Shown: positions 15,975-24,750 of the stretch, one piece after another
How positions within the stretch are numbered: position 1 is the stretch's first letter
How the letters are laid out: every line of letters begins with the position of its first letter
NCBI GenBank assembly: GCA_041393395.1
Contig: JAWKKG010000006.1
Span: forward strand, 124,001-188,000
Direction of reading: 5' to 3'
Source of the DNA: JAGQIB01 sp041393395
GTDB lineage: Bacteria > ARS69
Length of the DNA stretch: 64,000 nucleotides
The notes under the pieces: model-generated
The model's database searches: none
What the model was told of the DNA's origin: nothing
Seen by the model: only the letters and a program-made list of their open reading frames with translations
Made by a program: the position numbers and the translations under genes

Positions 15975-16739
15975 TCAGGCGCGGCCGATGAACGCCCAGT
16001 GGCGTCCGCGGTCGCCGCGCCGGTGCGAGAAGAGCTCGCCGGGACGCTCGAACGTCGACAGCGAGAAGTCCACGAGGTTGTCGCGCGGCACGCCCGTTCC
16101 CACCGCCTGTGCGAGCGCGCACGAGGGCAGGTCGAGCTGAGCGCGTCCTTGCGCGGGATCACCCACCGGCACCGCGAACGCCTCGGGGAACAGGCCCGCC
16201 ACCTCGGGCCCGACCTCATACTGCGGGCCGCGGATCGCGGGGCCGGTGCCGACCAGGAGATTGCCGAGACGAACCCCGAGCTCGTCGCGCATCCGCTCGA
16301 TCGCGGTGCGCACGATGCCGCCGGCCATGCCACGCCAGCCCGCGTGCACCACTCCGAACGCGCCCCCTTCCGCGTCCACGAAGAACACCGGCACGCAGTC
16401 CGCCACGGTCACCGCGAGCACCATGCGCACGTCGTCGGTCACCATGCCATCCCACTTGCCCTCCGGCAGCACGCCGTCGCGCACGACGGCGACGTTCGCG
16501 GAGTGGTGCAGATGCGGCGCGATCACCCGCGCGAACGACAGCTGCGCCGCGCGCAGCAACCGCTTCCGCCGCTCGTCGACGTCTTCCGGCGACGGATCCG
16601 TGGTCTTGGAGAAGTTGCCGAGACTCGCGTGCGTCACGCCGTGCTCGATCTCGGGATGGATCGCGAGCGCGGGAGCCCGGAACCACTGACCCTCTCCGCG
16701 ACTCACGAGACGCGCCGCGGCACCCAGATTCGTGGTCAA
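15975..16739 (-). CDS. pgeF: PgeF/YfiH-type laccase-domain protein (peptidoglycan editing)
   Basis: This 254-aa cytoplasmic protein is of the family shown in E. coli to remove wrongly incorporated serine from UDP-MurNAc peptides; other members act on purine nucleosides. Metal ligands are visible: His in HLHHSANVAVV, Cys in TVADCVPVFF and His in GVVHAGWRG. The start is a TTG at 16739 overlapping the stop of the RelA/SpoT gene (TTGA), with GGAG upstream. An internal GTG at 16706 is less likely because it lacks a ribosome site. It is tightly coupled to its neighbours on both sides. Confidence 0.9.
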   Translation of the reverse strand: MTTNLGAAARLVSRGEGQWFRAPALAIHPEIEHGVTHASLGNFSKTTDPSPEDVDERRKRLLRAAQLSFARVIAPHLHHSANVAVVRDGVLPEGKWDGMVTDDVRMVLAVTVADCVPVFFVDAEGGAFGVVHAGWRGMAGGIVRTAIERMRDELGVRLGNLLVGTGPAIRGPQYEVGPEVAGLFPEAFAVPVGDPAQGRAQLDLPSCALAQAVGTGVPRDNLVDFSLSTFERPGELFSHRRGDRGRHWAFIGRA

Positions 16740-18925
16740 TCCTCTTCTCCCGGTCCCTGCTCCACGCGAACGGCGCGGTCCACGCCCTTCACCTTCTTCA
16801 CGACCTTCAGCACCTTCTGGAAGTGCGGCAGGTCCTGCACCTCGAGCAGGAACCGGCCGACGGCCCGATGGCCATCCTGCTCCATGGACGCCGAGAGGAT
16901 GTTCGTGTCGAGTCCGGTGATCGCCGAGGAGACGTCGGCCAGGATACCCTTTCGATTCTCCCCCTCCACCAGGAGGTTCACGCGGTAGTTGTTCTCGTGC
17001 GCGATGTCCCAGTCCACGGCGATCCGGCGATCGACTTCCACGATCGGCGGCAGTGTGTTCGGGCAGTCGGAACGATGCACGGTGATGCCACGCCCGCGCG
17101 TGATCACGCCGATCACGGATTCGCCGGGCAACGGCTGGCAGCACTGCGCGTACCGGATCATCACGTTGGAGAGACCCTGCACCTTCACGCCGCCTTCGCG
17201 ACGGCGCGTGAACGTGAGGATGCGCCGGATTCCGGTCGGCTCCTTGGGCGCCTCCAGATCCGGGAAGAGCTTGCGGATCACGTGCAGCGCGGAGAGATCG
17301 CCCTGCCCCACGACCGCATACACGCGCTCGAGGTTCGGGAGGCTCAGCGTCTTCGCGATCTCGGCCGCCGACTTGGAGGAGAGATCCACGCGATGGCGCT
17401 TCGCCTCGCGTTCCAGCATTTCCTTGCCGAGAGCGACGGAGTGCTGTGCCTGCTCGAGCCGGAACCAGCGACGCACCTTGCTGCGCGCGCCGGCCGACGC
17501 GACCACGCTGAGCCAGTCCTGGCTCGGCTTGCCCATCGGCGACGTGATGATCTCCACGGTGTCCGCGTTCTCGAGCCGGTAGCGCAGCGGAACGATCCGT
17601 CCGTTCACGCGCGCGCCCACGCAGTGGTTCCCGACCTCGGTGTGGATCTGGTACGCGAAGTCGATCGGGGTGCCGCCCTTGGGCAGCACCTTGAGCTCGC
17701 CCTTCGGCGTGAAGACGAACACCTCGCCCTGGAACAGGTCGGACTTCAACAGGTCCAGGAACTCCTCGGAGTTCTGGTCCGCCTGCTCCTTCACGAGCTC
17801 GCCGAGCCACGGGAACCGGCCGACGAGATCCGGCAGGTTCGTCTTTCCCTCCTTGTATGCCCAGTGCGCGGCGATGCCGAACTCCGCCTCCTGGTGCATG
17901 TCCGGCGTGCGGATCTGGAACTCGACCCACACGTTGTCGGGACCGATCACGGTGGTGTGCAGCGATCGGTAGTGGTTCGACTTCGGCGACGCGATGTAGT
18001 CCTTGATGCGCTCGGGCACCGGCTTCCAGAGCGAGTGCACGGTCCCGAGGGTCTCGTAGCAGTCGCGCGTGCGCGGCACCACGATGCGGATCGCCATGAG
18101 ATCGTGGATCTCGTCGAACCGCTTGTGGCGCGTGTTCATCTTGTTCCAGATGCTGTAGAAGTGCTTCGCGCGGCCGCTGATGTCGGCCTCGATGCCGCGC
18201 TCCTTCAGCTCCTCCGCCAGCGGACCGGTCAACCGGCCGAGAAACGACTCGCGCTCGTCCCGCTTCTGCGAGACCCGCGCCACGATCTCTCGGTAGGCCT
18301 CCGGTTCGAGATGTTTGAACGCGAGGTCCTCGAGTTCCCACTTCACCGTGGCAATACCGAACCGGTGCGCGAGCGGCGCGTAGATCTCGCGGGTCTCGCG
18401 CGCGATCCGCTGACGTTTCTCCGGCGGCAGCCAGTCCAGCGTGCGCATGTTGTGCAGTCGGTCCGCGAGCTTGATGAGGATGACCCGCAGGTCGCGTGCG
18501 ATCGCGAGCAGCATCTTGCGCCAGTTCTCGGCCTGATGCTCCTCCGGGCTCTTGAACTCGAAGCCGCCGATCTTCGTGACGCCGTCGACGATCGTCGCCA
18601 CGTGCTCGCCGAACTCGCGCTTCACGTCCTCCGCGCCGACGTCCGTGTCCTCGATCACGTCGTGAAGCAAGCCCGCCACGATCGTCGTCGTGTCGAGACG
18701 CAGGCGGGCGAGGATCCGCGCGACGGCGAGACAGTGCTGCACGTACGGCAGCCCGGAACGTCGGGTCTGGCCCTCGTGGTGGATCGTGGCGAAGTCGAGC
18801 GCCTTGCGGAGCAGGTCGACGTCGTACCCGGCCGGATCCGGCAGCGCCTTCACCAGGTCGTCGAACGTGAACACGGTCTCGGGCGGCGGCGGAGCGTCGA
18901 AGTCCGGAAGGGGTTGGGTGCTCAC
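16736..18925 (-). CDS. Bifunctional (p)ppGpp synthetase/hydrolase, RelA/SpoT family
   Basis: This is the stringent-response enzyme of 729 aa. The hydrolase domain (about 45-200) has the HD residues intact (HCLAVARIL, LLHDVIEDT, KLADRLHNMRTL), so it can degrade ppGpp. The synthetase domain (about 240-360) has RxKxxxSIW-like GRAKHFYSIWNKM, HDLMAIRIVV, and DYIASPKSNHYRSLHT. Then follow a TGS domain (EVFVFTPKGELKVLPKGGTPIDFAYQIH), a helical/zinc-finger region with IRYAQCCQPLPGE, and a C-terminal ACT domain. The GTG start follows GGAGG. It is probably the only long RSH enzyme of the organism, but the window cannot show that. Confidence 0.96.
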   Translation of the reverse strand: MSTQPLPDFDAPPPPETVFTFDDLVKALPDPAGYDVDLLRKALDFATIHHEGQTRRSGLPYVQHCLAVARILARLRLDTTTIVAGLLHDVIEDTDVGAEDVKREFGEHVATIVDGVTKIGGFEFKSPEEHQAENWRKMLLAIARDLRVILIKLADRLHNMRTLDWLPPEKRQRIARETREIYAPLAHRFGIATVKWELEDLAFKHLEPEAYREIVARVSQKRDERESFLGRLTGPLAEELKERGIEADISGRAKHFYSIWNKMNTRHKRFDEIHDLMAIRIVVPRTRDCYETLGTVHSLWKPVPERIKDYIASPKSNHYRSLHTTVIGPDNVWVEFQIRTPDMHQEAEFGIAAHWAYKEGKTNLPDLVGRFPWLGELVKEQADQNSEEFLDLLKSDLFQGEVFVFTPKGELKVLPKGGTPIDFAYQIHTEVGNHCVGARVNGRIVPLRYRLENADTVEIITSPMGKPSQDWLSVVASAGARSKVRRWFRLEQAQHSVALGKEMLEREAKRHRVDLSSKSAAEIAKTLSLPNLERVYAVVGQGDLSALHVIRKLFPDLEAPKEPTGIRRILTFTRRREGGVKVQGLSNVMIRYAQCCQPLPGESVIGVITRGRGITVHRSDCPNTLPPIVEVDRRIAVDWDIAHENNYRVNLLVEGENRKGILADVSSAITGLDTNILSASMEQDGHRAVGRFLLEVQDLPHFQKVLKVVKKVKGVDRAVRVEQGPGEED

Positions 18926-18938
18926 GCTCGCCTCCGTG

Positions 18939-20639
18939 TCACGCGGCCCGCAGGTCCAGGATCTGGAGCTGCGCCGAACGTCGTCCGTTCCACTGATTGA
19001 CCGACACGTTGCCGACGACGTCCAGCGGCGAGTCGTCGACCCGATCCAGCAGGTCGCCCAGGTCGAAACCGATGCAGTCCAGCGAAGGCGCGCCGTTGCG
19101 GCGGATCCCGAGCTTCAGGTGCCCGCGCCCCACGACCCGCGGTTTCGAGGCCGACCGCGCGCCCCTCAGCAGCACCCGCGGCCTCGGATTCCCGAAGCCG
19201 AACGGGCCGAGCGAGTCCAGTGCGTCGGCCAGCTCGAGATCGATCTCCGCGACGTCGATCTCCACGTCGATCCGGAGCCGCGGCCGCCGGTTCTCCTCGG
19301 TGATCCGCTCTCCGGCGAGTTTCGCGAATCGCGCCCGGAAATCCGGCACGTTCTCCCGGGGAATCGTGAGTCCCGCCGCCATCTCGTGCCCGCCGTACTG
19401 AACCAGCAGGTCCGCACATCCGTCGAGCACCGCGCAAACATCCACGCCGGGGATCGAGCGCACCGAGCCGCGCCCGGTCGCGCCATCCATCGCGATCAGC
19501 ACCGAGGGCCGATGATAGCGTTCCACGAGCTTCGAGGTCGCGATTCCGACGACGCCCGGGTGCCAGCCGTTGCTCGCGAGAACGATTCCCTCCGGCGCGG
19601 TCCCCGCCACTCCCTGCTCGATCGCACGCAGCGCCTGCGTCAGCGTGCTCGCCGAGAGTTCCTGGCGATCCCGGTTCTCCCGATCGAGGCGGGCGGCGAG
19701 CTGGCTGGCCTCCGCGGTGTCGCGCGTGGTGAACAGGCGCACGGCGATCTCGGCGTCGTCGAGGCGGCCGGCGGCGTTGATCCGCGGGCCGAGCAGGTAA
19801 CCGAGGTGCCAGGCGTCCAGGCGATCGTCGATCTCGGCCACAGCCGCGAGCGCCATCATGCCGGGCTTCTCTCGACGATTCATCACCTGCAGTCCGTGCG
19901 TGACGAGCGCGCGGTTCTCTCCGTCGAGCGGCACGACGTCGGCCACGGTTCCGAGCGCGACGAGATCGAGATCCCGACGCAGCTCGATCTCGTGCTCGTA
20001 GCCGCTCGCGAGCCCGCGCATCAGCTGCCACACGACGCCGACCCCCGCGAGTCGCTTGTCCGGGTAGTCGCAGCCCGGCTGCTTCGGGTCCACCACCGCC
20101 ACGGCGGGCGGGAGGACCGGACCCGGTTCGTGGTGATCCGTGATGACGGTGTCGACTCCGTGCCGGGCGAGCTCCGCCACCTCGTCCACGGATCGAATGC
20201 CGCAATCCACGGTGAGAACGAGCGCCGGCTCGCGCGCCAGGAGATCCGGCAGAACCTTCATCGACAGACCGTAACCGTGCACGAGGCGTTTCGGCAGGAG
20301 GTACTCCGCATTCGCGCCGAGCTTGCCGAGCGCGCGCATCGCCACCGACGTTCCGGTCACGCCGTCCACGTCGAAGTCGCCGAGCACCACGATGCGCTCG
20401 CCGTCGTCGATCGCCCGGCGGAGTCGCGCGATCGCCGACTCCGCGCCCTTCAGCCGGAGCGGGTCGGCGAGATCGTCCAGACTCGGGGCGAGGAAACGTC
20501 GCGCGACGTCGGGATCGTCCTTCCCGCGCGCCACCAGCACGCGCGCGACCGGCACGGGCACGCGGAGCTCGGCCGCAAGTCGGGCGACCCGCGCGAGATC
20601 CACCTCCGGCGGAGCGATCCAGAGCTTCTCGACGACCAA
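18939..20639 (-). CDS. recJ: Single-stranded-DNA-specific exonuclease RecJ
   Basis: This is a 5'-3' ssDNA exonuclease for recombination, base-excision and mismatch repair. The 566 residues carry the DHH phosphoesterase motifs: LGDFDVDGVTGTSV, LTVDCGI, DTVITDHHEPG and RINAAGRL. They also carry the DHHA1 motif YGGHEMAAGLTI, followed by a C-terminal OB-type domain. I prefer a TTG at 20639, five bases after GGGAGG; the GTG two codons upstream lies inside that site. It starts 38 bases past the 3' end of rnpB. Confidence 0.95.
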   Translation of the reverse strand: MVVEKLWIAPPEVDLARVARLAAELRVPVPVARVLVARGKDDPDVARRFLAPSLDDLADPLRLKGAESAIARLRRAIDDGERIVVLGDFDVDGVTGTSVAMRALGKLGANAEYLLPKRLVHGYGLSMKVLPDLLAREPALVLTVDCGIRSVDEVAELARHGVDTVITDHHEPGPVLPPAVAVVDPKQPGCDYPDKRLAGVGVVWQLMRGLASGYEHEIELRRDLDLVALGTVADVVPLDGENRALVTHGLQVMNRREKPGMMALAAVAEIDDRLDAWHLGYLLGPRINAAGRLDDAEIAVRLFTTRDTAEASQLAARLDRENRDRQELSASTLTQALRAIEQGVAGTAPEGIVLASNGWHPGVVGIATSKLVERYHRPSVLIAMDGATGRGSVRSIPGVDVCAVLDGCADLLVQYGGHEMAAGLTIPRENVPDFRARFAKLAGERITEENRRPRLRIDVEIDVAEIDLELADALDSLGPFGFGNPRPRVLLRGARSASKPRVVGRGHLKLGIRRNGAPSLDCIGFDLGDLLDRVDDSPLDVVGNVSVNQWNGRRSAQLQILDLRAA

Positions 20640-20676
20640 CGACACCTCCCGCGGTGGCGGAGAGTTCGAAGGAAAG

Positions 20677-21056
20677 CGGGGGGAGCCCCGTAAGCCGAGT
20701 CCTGTCCGGACCCCGAAGGGTCCGTGATGGTCATTTCTCTAGGATCCGGGTTGCCTCGGACCTCCAGCGACCTACCCGGGAATCTTGGCGAGACGGGCCG
20801 TCTCTCTTCCCCTATTCGGTCTTGCTCCGGGTGGGGTTTGCCGAGCCGCCCCCGTCGCCGGGGGCGCTGGTGAGCTCTTACCTCACCGTTTCACCCTTAC
20901 CCGACGCCGCCGGCCGGAGCCTTGAGAGTCGGGCGGTCTGCTTTCTGTGGCACTTTCCTTCGCGTTGCCGCGACTGGCCGTTAGCCAGCACCCTGCCCTG
21001 CGGAGCTCGGACTTTCCTCGTCCCTCGCGGGACGCGACCATCTGGAACTCCCCCCA
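20677..21056 (-). ncRNA. rnpB: RNase P RNA, bacterial type A
   Basis: This is the catalytic RNA that trims tRNA 5' ends. Read on the minus strand, the P1 helix pairs GGGGGGAG (near 21055) with CTCCCCCC (near 20678). The conserved core is present: GAGGAAAGTCCGAGCTCC, ACAGAAAGCAGACCGCC, GGTAAGGGTGAAACGGTGAGGTAAGAGCTCACC, and near the 3' end AGAGAAATGACCATCAC and ACTCGGCTTACGGGG. The length of about 380 nt is normal. It lies between rnhA and recJ. Ends are set from P1 and may be off by a few bases. Confidence 0.95.
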
Positions 21057-21063
21057 ATCCCTT

Positions 21064-21092
21064 TACTTACCAGTTTCCGGCGAGGGCTTCCA
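21064..21092 (-). promoter_or_regulatory. Possible rnpB promoter
   Basis: On the minus strand TGGAAG (21092-21087) and TAAGTA (21069-21064) are 17 bases apart, and the -10 lies 8 bases before the inferred 5' end of RNase P RNA. Both hexamers are weak matches to the sigma-70 consensus; position is the main support. Confidence 0.4.
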
Positions 21093-21112
21093 GCGGGCGG
21101 CGAGGAGGCCCG

Positions 21113-21754
21113 CTACTTTCCGTCCAGCGCGCGATTCGCGAGCTCATCCGCCTCGCGGTTCTTCTCGCGCGGCACGTGGACGAACTTCACCTGGCGGAGG
21201 CGGCGCAGGAGACGATCGACATCGGCCTTGAGCGCCTGGAGGGCCGGCTGCTTCACGCGGTAGATCCCGCGCATCTGCTTCACGATGAGCTCGGAATCCA
21301 TGCGCACCTCGAGCTCCTCGATGCCGAGCTCCAGCGCGCGGCGCAGCAACGCGATCAGCCCGTGGTACTCGGCGACGTTGTTCGTGGCGGAGCCGAGCTT
21401 CCCCCCCTCCTCGAGCAGCACCGTTTCGTCGGGCGCGAGGAGGCGGATGCCGTACGCGGCGGGGCCGGGGTTGCCGCGGGACGCGCCATCCGAGTACCCG
21501 ATCGCGCGGCCGGGAACGGGACGGGCGGGGCCGGCCGCCGGGTGGGAGATCGCGGCGGCATCGTTGCGCGCGGAGCGCGACTCGCCGGCCGACGTCGCCT
21601 TCGCGGCCGGCCTTCGGAGACCCGCCGCCTTGCGCAGCGCCGTCTCCACTTCCTCGCGCACCGCGGTCCCGCGCGCCGCGAGCTCGTCCAGCGACGCGCC
21701 GTCGATCAGGGCCTCGACGATCTGCCGCGCCGCCGCGGACAGATCAGAACCCAA
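21113..21754 (-). CDS. rnhA: RNase HI with an N-terminal extension
   Basis: This enzyme degrades RNA in RNA-DNA hybrids. The catalytic acidic residues are all present: Asp89 in GYSDGASRGNPG, Glu129 in NNVAEYHGL, Asp153 in VRMDSELIV and Asp203 in NREADELAN. The protein is 213 aa; the first 84 residues are an extra Ala/Arg-rich region beginning with a short helical segment, not the caulimovirus-type hybrid-binding domain as far as I can tell. The start is a TTG at 21754, four bases after GAGGAG, overlapping the preceding gene by 11 bases. The basic handle region resembles the compact archaeal/B. halodurans type more than E. coli. Confidence 0.93.
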   Translation of the reverse strand: MGSDLSAAARQIVEALIDGASLDELAARGTAVREEVETALRKAAGLRRPAAKATSAGESRSARNDAAAISHPAAGPARPVPGRAIGYSDGASRGNPGPAAYGIRLLAPDETVLLEEGGKLGSATNNVAEYHGLIALLRRALELGIEELEVRMDSELIVKQMRGIYRVKQPALQALKADVDRLLRRLRQVKFVHVPREKNREADELANRALDGK

Positions 21755-22475
21755 TCTGCTCCTCTTCCTGCTCGCGCCAGACCTGGATCCGGCCGCACTG
21801 CTCGCAGGGAATGAGGCGCGAGTTCTTCTTGATCTCCTGCAGTCGCTGCGGAGGGTGCCGATGGCCGCAGCCGCCGCACGCGCCGCGACTCACGATCGCG
21901 ACGAACGGCGCCTTGCCGGCCTTCCGCAGACGTTTGTAGTAGCCGAGCACCTGCGCCGGAACCGCCTTCAGCAGCGGCGCCTGCAGCTGCGAGGCTTCGT
22001 CGTGGATGCGCTTGAGCTCCGCGGTCTTGTCGTCGAGCTCCGCGCGCGCCTTCCCGGCGACGTCGGTCGCGGCGCCGAGCACCTGCTCGAGCTCCGGCAG
22101 CTTGCCGTTCGCGTCCGTCTCGCGCTCGATCCACTTGATGCCGGCCTCCTCCAGGGAGTCCTGCCGCTCCTTGAGCGACTCCATCTCGTGCTGGAAGGCC
22201 TCGTACTCGATCTGGTTGCGAACCGCCATCTGCTGGGTCTGCAGCTTCTTGAACTGCTGGTTGTTCGAAGCCAGCTCCAGCTCGACGGTCTTGTGCTGCG
22301 AACGGGCCATCGTGAGCTCGGCGTCGAGACGATCCTTCGCGTCCTGCGCCTCGCGCACCGGACGCTCGATCTCCTCGATCAGACCCGGCAGCTGCTTCTG
22401 ATGGCGCTCGTACTCGAGCAGCTTCAAGTCCAGCTCCTGCAGATCCAGAAGCGCTTGGATTTCTTCGGGCTTCAA
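21744..22475 (-). CDS. Coiled-coil protein with C-terminal C4 zinc ribbon
   Basis: This 243-aa protein belongs to the widespread DUF164/zf-RING_7 group, of uncertain function. Residues about 1-170 form a long antiparallel coiled coil rich in Glu, Lys, Leu and Gln. The end has a zinc ribbon with Cys200, Cys203, Cys224 and Cys227 (CGGC and CEQC). The start is a TTG at 22475, five bases after AGGAGG; an ATG at 22532 would add 19 residues with no ribosome site. It overlaps rnhA, which suggests a nucleic-acid link, but this is inference. Confidence 0.85.
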   Translation of the reverse strand: MKPEEIQALLDLQELDLKLLEYERHQKQLPGLIEEIERPVREAQDAKDRLDAELTMARSQHKTVELELASNNQQFKKLQTQQMAVRNQIEYEAFQHEMESLKERQDSLEEAGIKWIERETDANGKLPELEQVLGAATDVAGKARAELDDKTAELKRIHDEASQLQAPLLKAVPAQVLGYYKRLRKAGKAPFVAIVSRGACGGCGHRHPPQRLQEIKKNSRLIPCEQCGRIQVWREQEEEQIGF

Positions 22476-22615
22476 CCGTGCCTCCTCTGGTGTCGCGCCG
22501 AAAAAAAGGGGTGCGTCCCGCGGAAGGAGCACCCGGTCGCCCGATCACGTCGAGAGATGTGCGAACGGACGGATGACTGGGTGACCGGAAACTCCTCGCG
22601 CAGGGGAAGACGGGA

Positions 22616-22693
22616 TGGTGGGCGATACTGGACTTGAACCAGTGACCTCTCGCGTGTGAGGCGAGCGCTCTGGACCAACTGAGCTAATCGCCC
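22616..22693 (-). tRNA. tRNA-Val (CAC)
   Basis: A complete cloverleaf is visible: acceptor GGGCGAT with ATCGCCC, D arm with AGCTCAGTTGGT, anticodon stem CTCGC/GCGAG around loop CTCACAC (anticodon CAC), and a T arm ending in GGTTCAAGTCC. The 3' CCA is encoded (22618-22616). Confidence 0.96.
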
Positions 22694-22750
22694 ATCCCTT
22701 TGCGACGGCTCGCTCCGAGCCGTCACGATCGTCCCGCCGGCGGTCCCCCC

Positions 22751-22827
22751 TGGTGGGCCCACTTGGACTCGAACCAAGGACGGACCGGTTATGAGCCGGC
22801 TGCTCTCACCGACTGAGCTATGGGCCC
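22751..22827 (-). tRNA. tRNA with CAT anticodon (Ile2 or elongator Met)
   Basis: The acceptor GGGCCCA pairs with TGGGCCC, the anticodon loop is CTCATAA, the T arm has GGTTCGAGTCC, and CCA is encoded. The acceptor stem lacks the initiator C1-A72 mismatch, so it is not fMet. The GGGCCCATAGCTCAG start resembles isoleucine-2 tRNAs (lysidine-modified CAT), but elongator Met cannot be excluded by eye. Confidence 0.9.
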
Positions 22828-22853
22828 ACTTTCGGGGACCAATGGAACCGAGA

Positions 22854-22883
22854 GGAATATCACGCGTTTCCCGGGAGGGTCAA
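22854..22883 (-). promoter_or_regulatory. Possible promoter of the tRNA pair
   Basis: On the minus strand TTGACC (22883-22878) and TATTCC (22859-22854) are 18 bases apart, ending 26 bases before the first tRNA. The -35 is good and the -10 moderate. Confidence 0.45.
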
Positions 22884-22922
22884 GGGTCGGGGCCGACGCC
22901 TGTCGTCCCGCCGGAACGAGAA

Positions 22923-22950
22923 GCGGGGCGGAGGTCGCCCTCCGCCCCGC
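22923..22950 (-). terminator. Strong hairpin after the OmpA-like gene
   Basis: A perfect 12-bp stem (GCGGGGCGGAGG with CCTCCGCCCCGC) and TCGC loop lies 21 bases after the stop codon of the OmpA-like gene. The following bases are only mildly T-rich, so termination efficiency is uncertain. Confidence 0.65.
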
Positions 22951-22971
22951 CTGAGTCCCTCTCCGAGGGGT

Positions 22972-24345
22972 CTACAGCTTCTTCAGCTCGACCCGGCGGT
23001 TCTTGGCTCGACCGTCGGACGTGCCGTTGTCCGCGACCGGAGCCGTCTCGCCGTAGCCCTTCGCCTCGAGCTGGCCCGCGCCGACGCCGCGCGAGATCAG
23101 ATAGCGCATCACGGACTGTGCACGCTTCTCGGAGAGCTTCAGGTTGTACGAGTCGTTGCCCTGCGAGTCGGTGTGACCGCCGACCTCCACGCGCACCTCG
23201 GGCCACGCCTTCAGCGACTCGGCCACGCCATCCAGGATCTCCATGCTGCCGCCCGTGAGCACGTCGCTGTTCGTCTCGAAGTTCACGCCTTCCAGCGTCA
23301 GCGCGGAGCGCTCGTCCTTGAACAGCATCGGGCAGCCGCGCTCGTCGACCTCGGTGCCCTTCGGCGTGTTCGCGCACTGGTCGATGCCGTCGAAGACGCC
23401 GTCCCCGTCCGAGTCGACCGGGCAGCCCTTCGCGTCGACCTTCGCGCCCTTCGGCGTGTTCGGGCACGTGTCGATGCCGTCGAAGACGCCGTCGCCGTCG
23501 GCGTCGGACGGGCAGCCCGTCGCGTCGACCTTCGCCCCCTTCGGCGTGTTCGCGCACTTGTCGAGGCCATCGAAGATGCCGTCGCCGTCCGAGTCCATCG
23601 GGCAGCCCGTCGCGTCGACCTTCGCACCCTTCGGCGTATCGGCACACGTGTCGATGCCGTCGGGCACGCCGTCGCCGTCCGCGTCGAGCGCGCAGCCCTT
23701 CGCATCGACCATCGCGCCCATCACCGTGTCGGGGCACTCGTCCTTGCGGTCCGACACGCCGTCACCGTCGGCGTCGACGAAGCCGCCGAACGGGAACGAC
23801 AGCGTGACGAGGCCCTCGGCCTGGATCATGTCGATGCCGACGATGTCCGTGACGTTCCAGAACGTCGCGTCGCCGCGGACCTCCCAGCGGAGCGTGGCCG
23901 TCTCGCCGAGCAGGAAGCGCTGGCCCACGCCGAGCGACGCGAACGGGCGATCGAAGTCGCTGCCGCTGCCGTTCTCCATGTTGACCCACATCCAGCCGCC
24001 GCCGCCGGACACGAAGAACGCGCCCTGCTTCTCGATCGTCTGCGGATACCAGGTCAGACCGGCGTGGCCCATCGTCATGCGGGCGATGCCCTGCGGGAAG
24101 TTCGTGTCGATCTGCGAGTAGAGCCCGTCGGCGGTGACGCCGAACTTGTCGTTCAGGAAGAGCTCTCCGCGGAGACCGCCGATCGCTTCGAGCTGGTCGA
24201 AGAAGTCCGGCTCGGTCCCGAGGTGCTCGTCGGGCGCCTGGATGCCGAGCGTGATGCCGACCTCGCCTCCGGCGTTCGCCGAGGCGCCGCCGGCGCAAAC
24301 CAGGGTCGTCGCCAGCGCGAGGGCGACGAATCGGATCGATCGCAT
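22972..24345 (-). CDS. OmpA-family outer-membrane protein with TSP3 repeats
   Basis: The protein has 457 aa; the ATG at 24345 follows GGAGAGG. A signal peptide (cleavage near ASA|NAGG) is followed by a beta-barrel-like region to about residue 190. Five thrombospondin type-3 calcium repeats of the DxDGDGVxDGxDxC type follow, each with paired cysteines and the spacer TPKGAKVDATGC. The C-terminal OmpA peptidoglycan-binding domain (about 335-457) has NFETNSDVLTGGSMEIL, GHTDSQGNDSYNLKLSEKRA and GYGETAPVADN..GRAKNRRVEL. It tethers the outer membrane to the cell wall. The upstream region 24346-24750 has no other gene. Confidence 0.93.
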   Translation of the reverse strand: MRSIRFVALALATTLVCAGGASANAGGEVGITLGIQAPDEHLGTEPDFFDQLEAIGGLRGELFLNDKFGVTADGLYSQIDTNFPQGIARMTMGHAGLTWYPQTIEKQGAFFVSGGGGWMWVNMENGSGSDFDRPFASLGVGQRFLLGETATLRWEVRGDATFWNVTDIVGIDMIQAEGLVTLSFPFGGFVDADGDGVSDRKDECPDTVMGAMVDAKGCALDADGDGVPDGIDTCADTPKGAKVDATGCPMDSDGDGIFDGLDKCANTPKGAKVDATGCPSDADGDGVFDGIDTCPNTPKGAKVDAKGCPVDSDGDGVFDGIDQCANTPKGTEVDERGCPMLFKDERSALTLEGVNFETNSDVLTGGSMEILDGVAESLKAWPEVRVEVGGHTDSQGNDSYNLKLSEKRAQSVMRYLISRGVGAGQLEAKGYGETAPVADNGTSDGRAKNRRVELKKL

Positions 24346-24750
24346 GCAAACCTCTCCTTCATTTCGAGCAAGGGGCAGTCGAGCGCGTTCACGCGCCACG
24401 GACGCTAGCACGGGTGAACGAATCCCGGAAGCGGCGGGATCAGCGGGTCCGGTCGACGGGCCGTCGGTTGCGGCTGCGGCCCCTGGCGATGTGACTCTCC
24501 GTGGTACGGGAACGCCGGCCACCCCGTGGGTGCCGGCGTCGCGGGACGTGGTGCGTCCAATCCGTTTCTCCCCTAGGCAAGGAGCGGACTCCGAGAGAGC
24601 GGCCACCCCGCGCCAGCAGCAAGGACCCGGTGCAGCGGGGCTGCGGCCACCCTCCGGCCCTTCAGACCCGAGCGGCGCGGGAAAGTCACGTGGTGCCCGA
24701 CAGCGGCGCCGGAAAGTCACGTCACCCGGAACCGTATGGGCACGAAGAAC
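24346..24750. other. Intergenic region with hairpin and direct repeats
   Basis: About 405 bp without a convincing gene. A hairpin at 24512-24539 (ACGCCGG/CCGGCGT plus CACCC/GGGTG, one bulged C, CGT loop) may end the methyltransferase transcript. The 12-mer GGAAAGTCACGT occurs twice, at 24680 and 24711, 31 bases apart. The promoter of the OmpA-like gene should lie here, but I see no clear hexamer pair. Confidence 0.5.
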
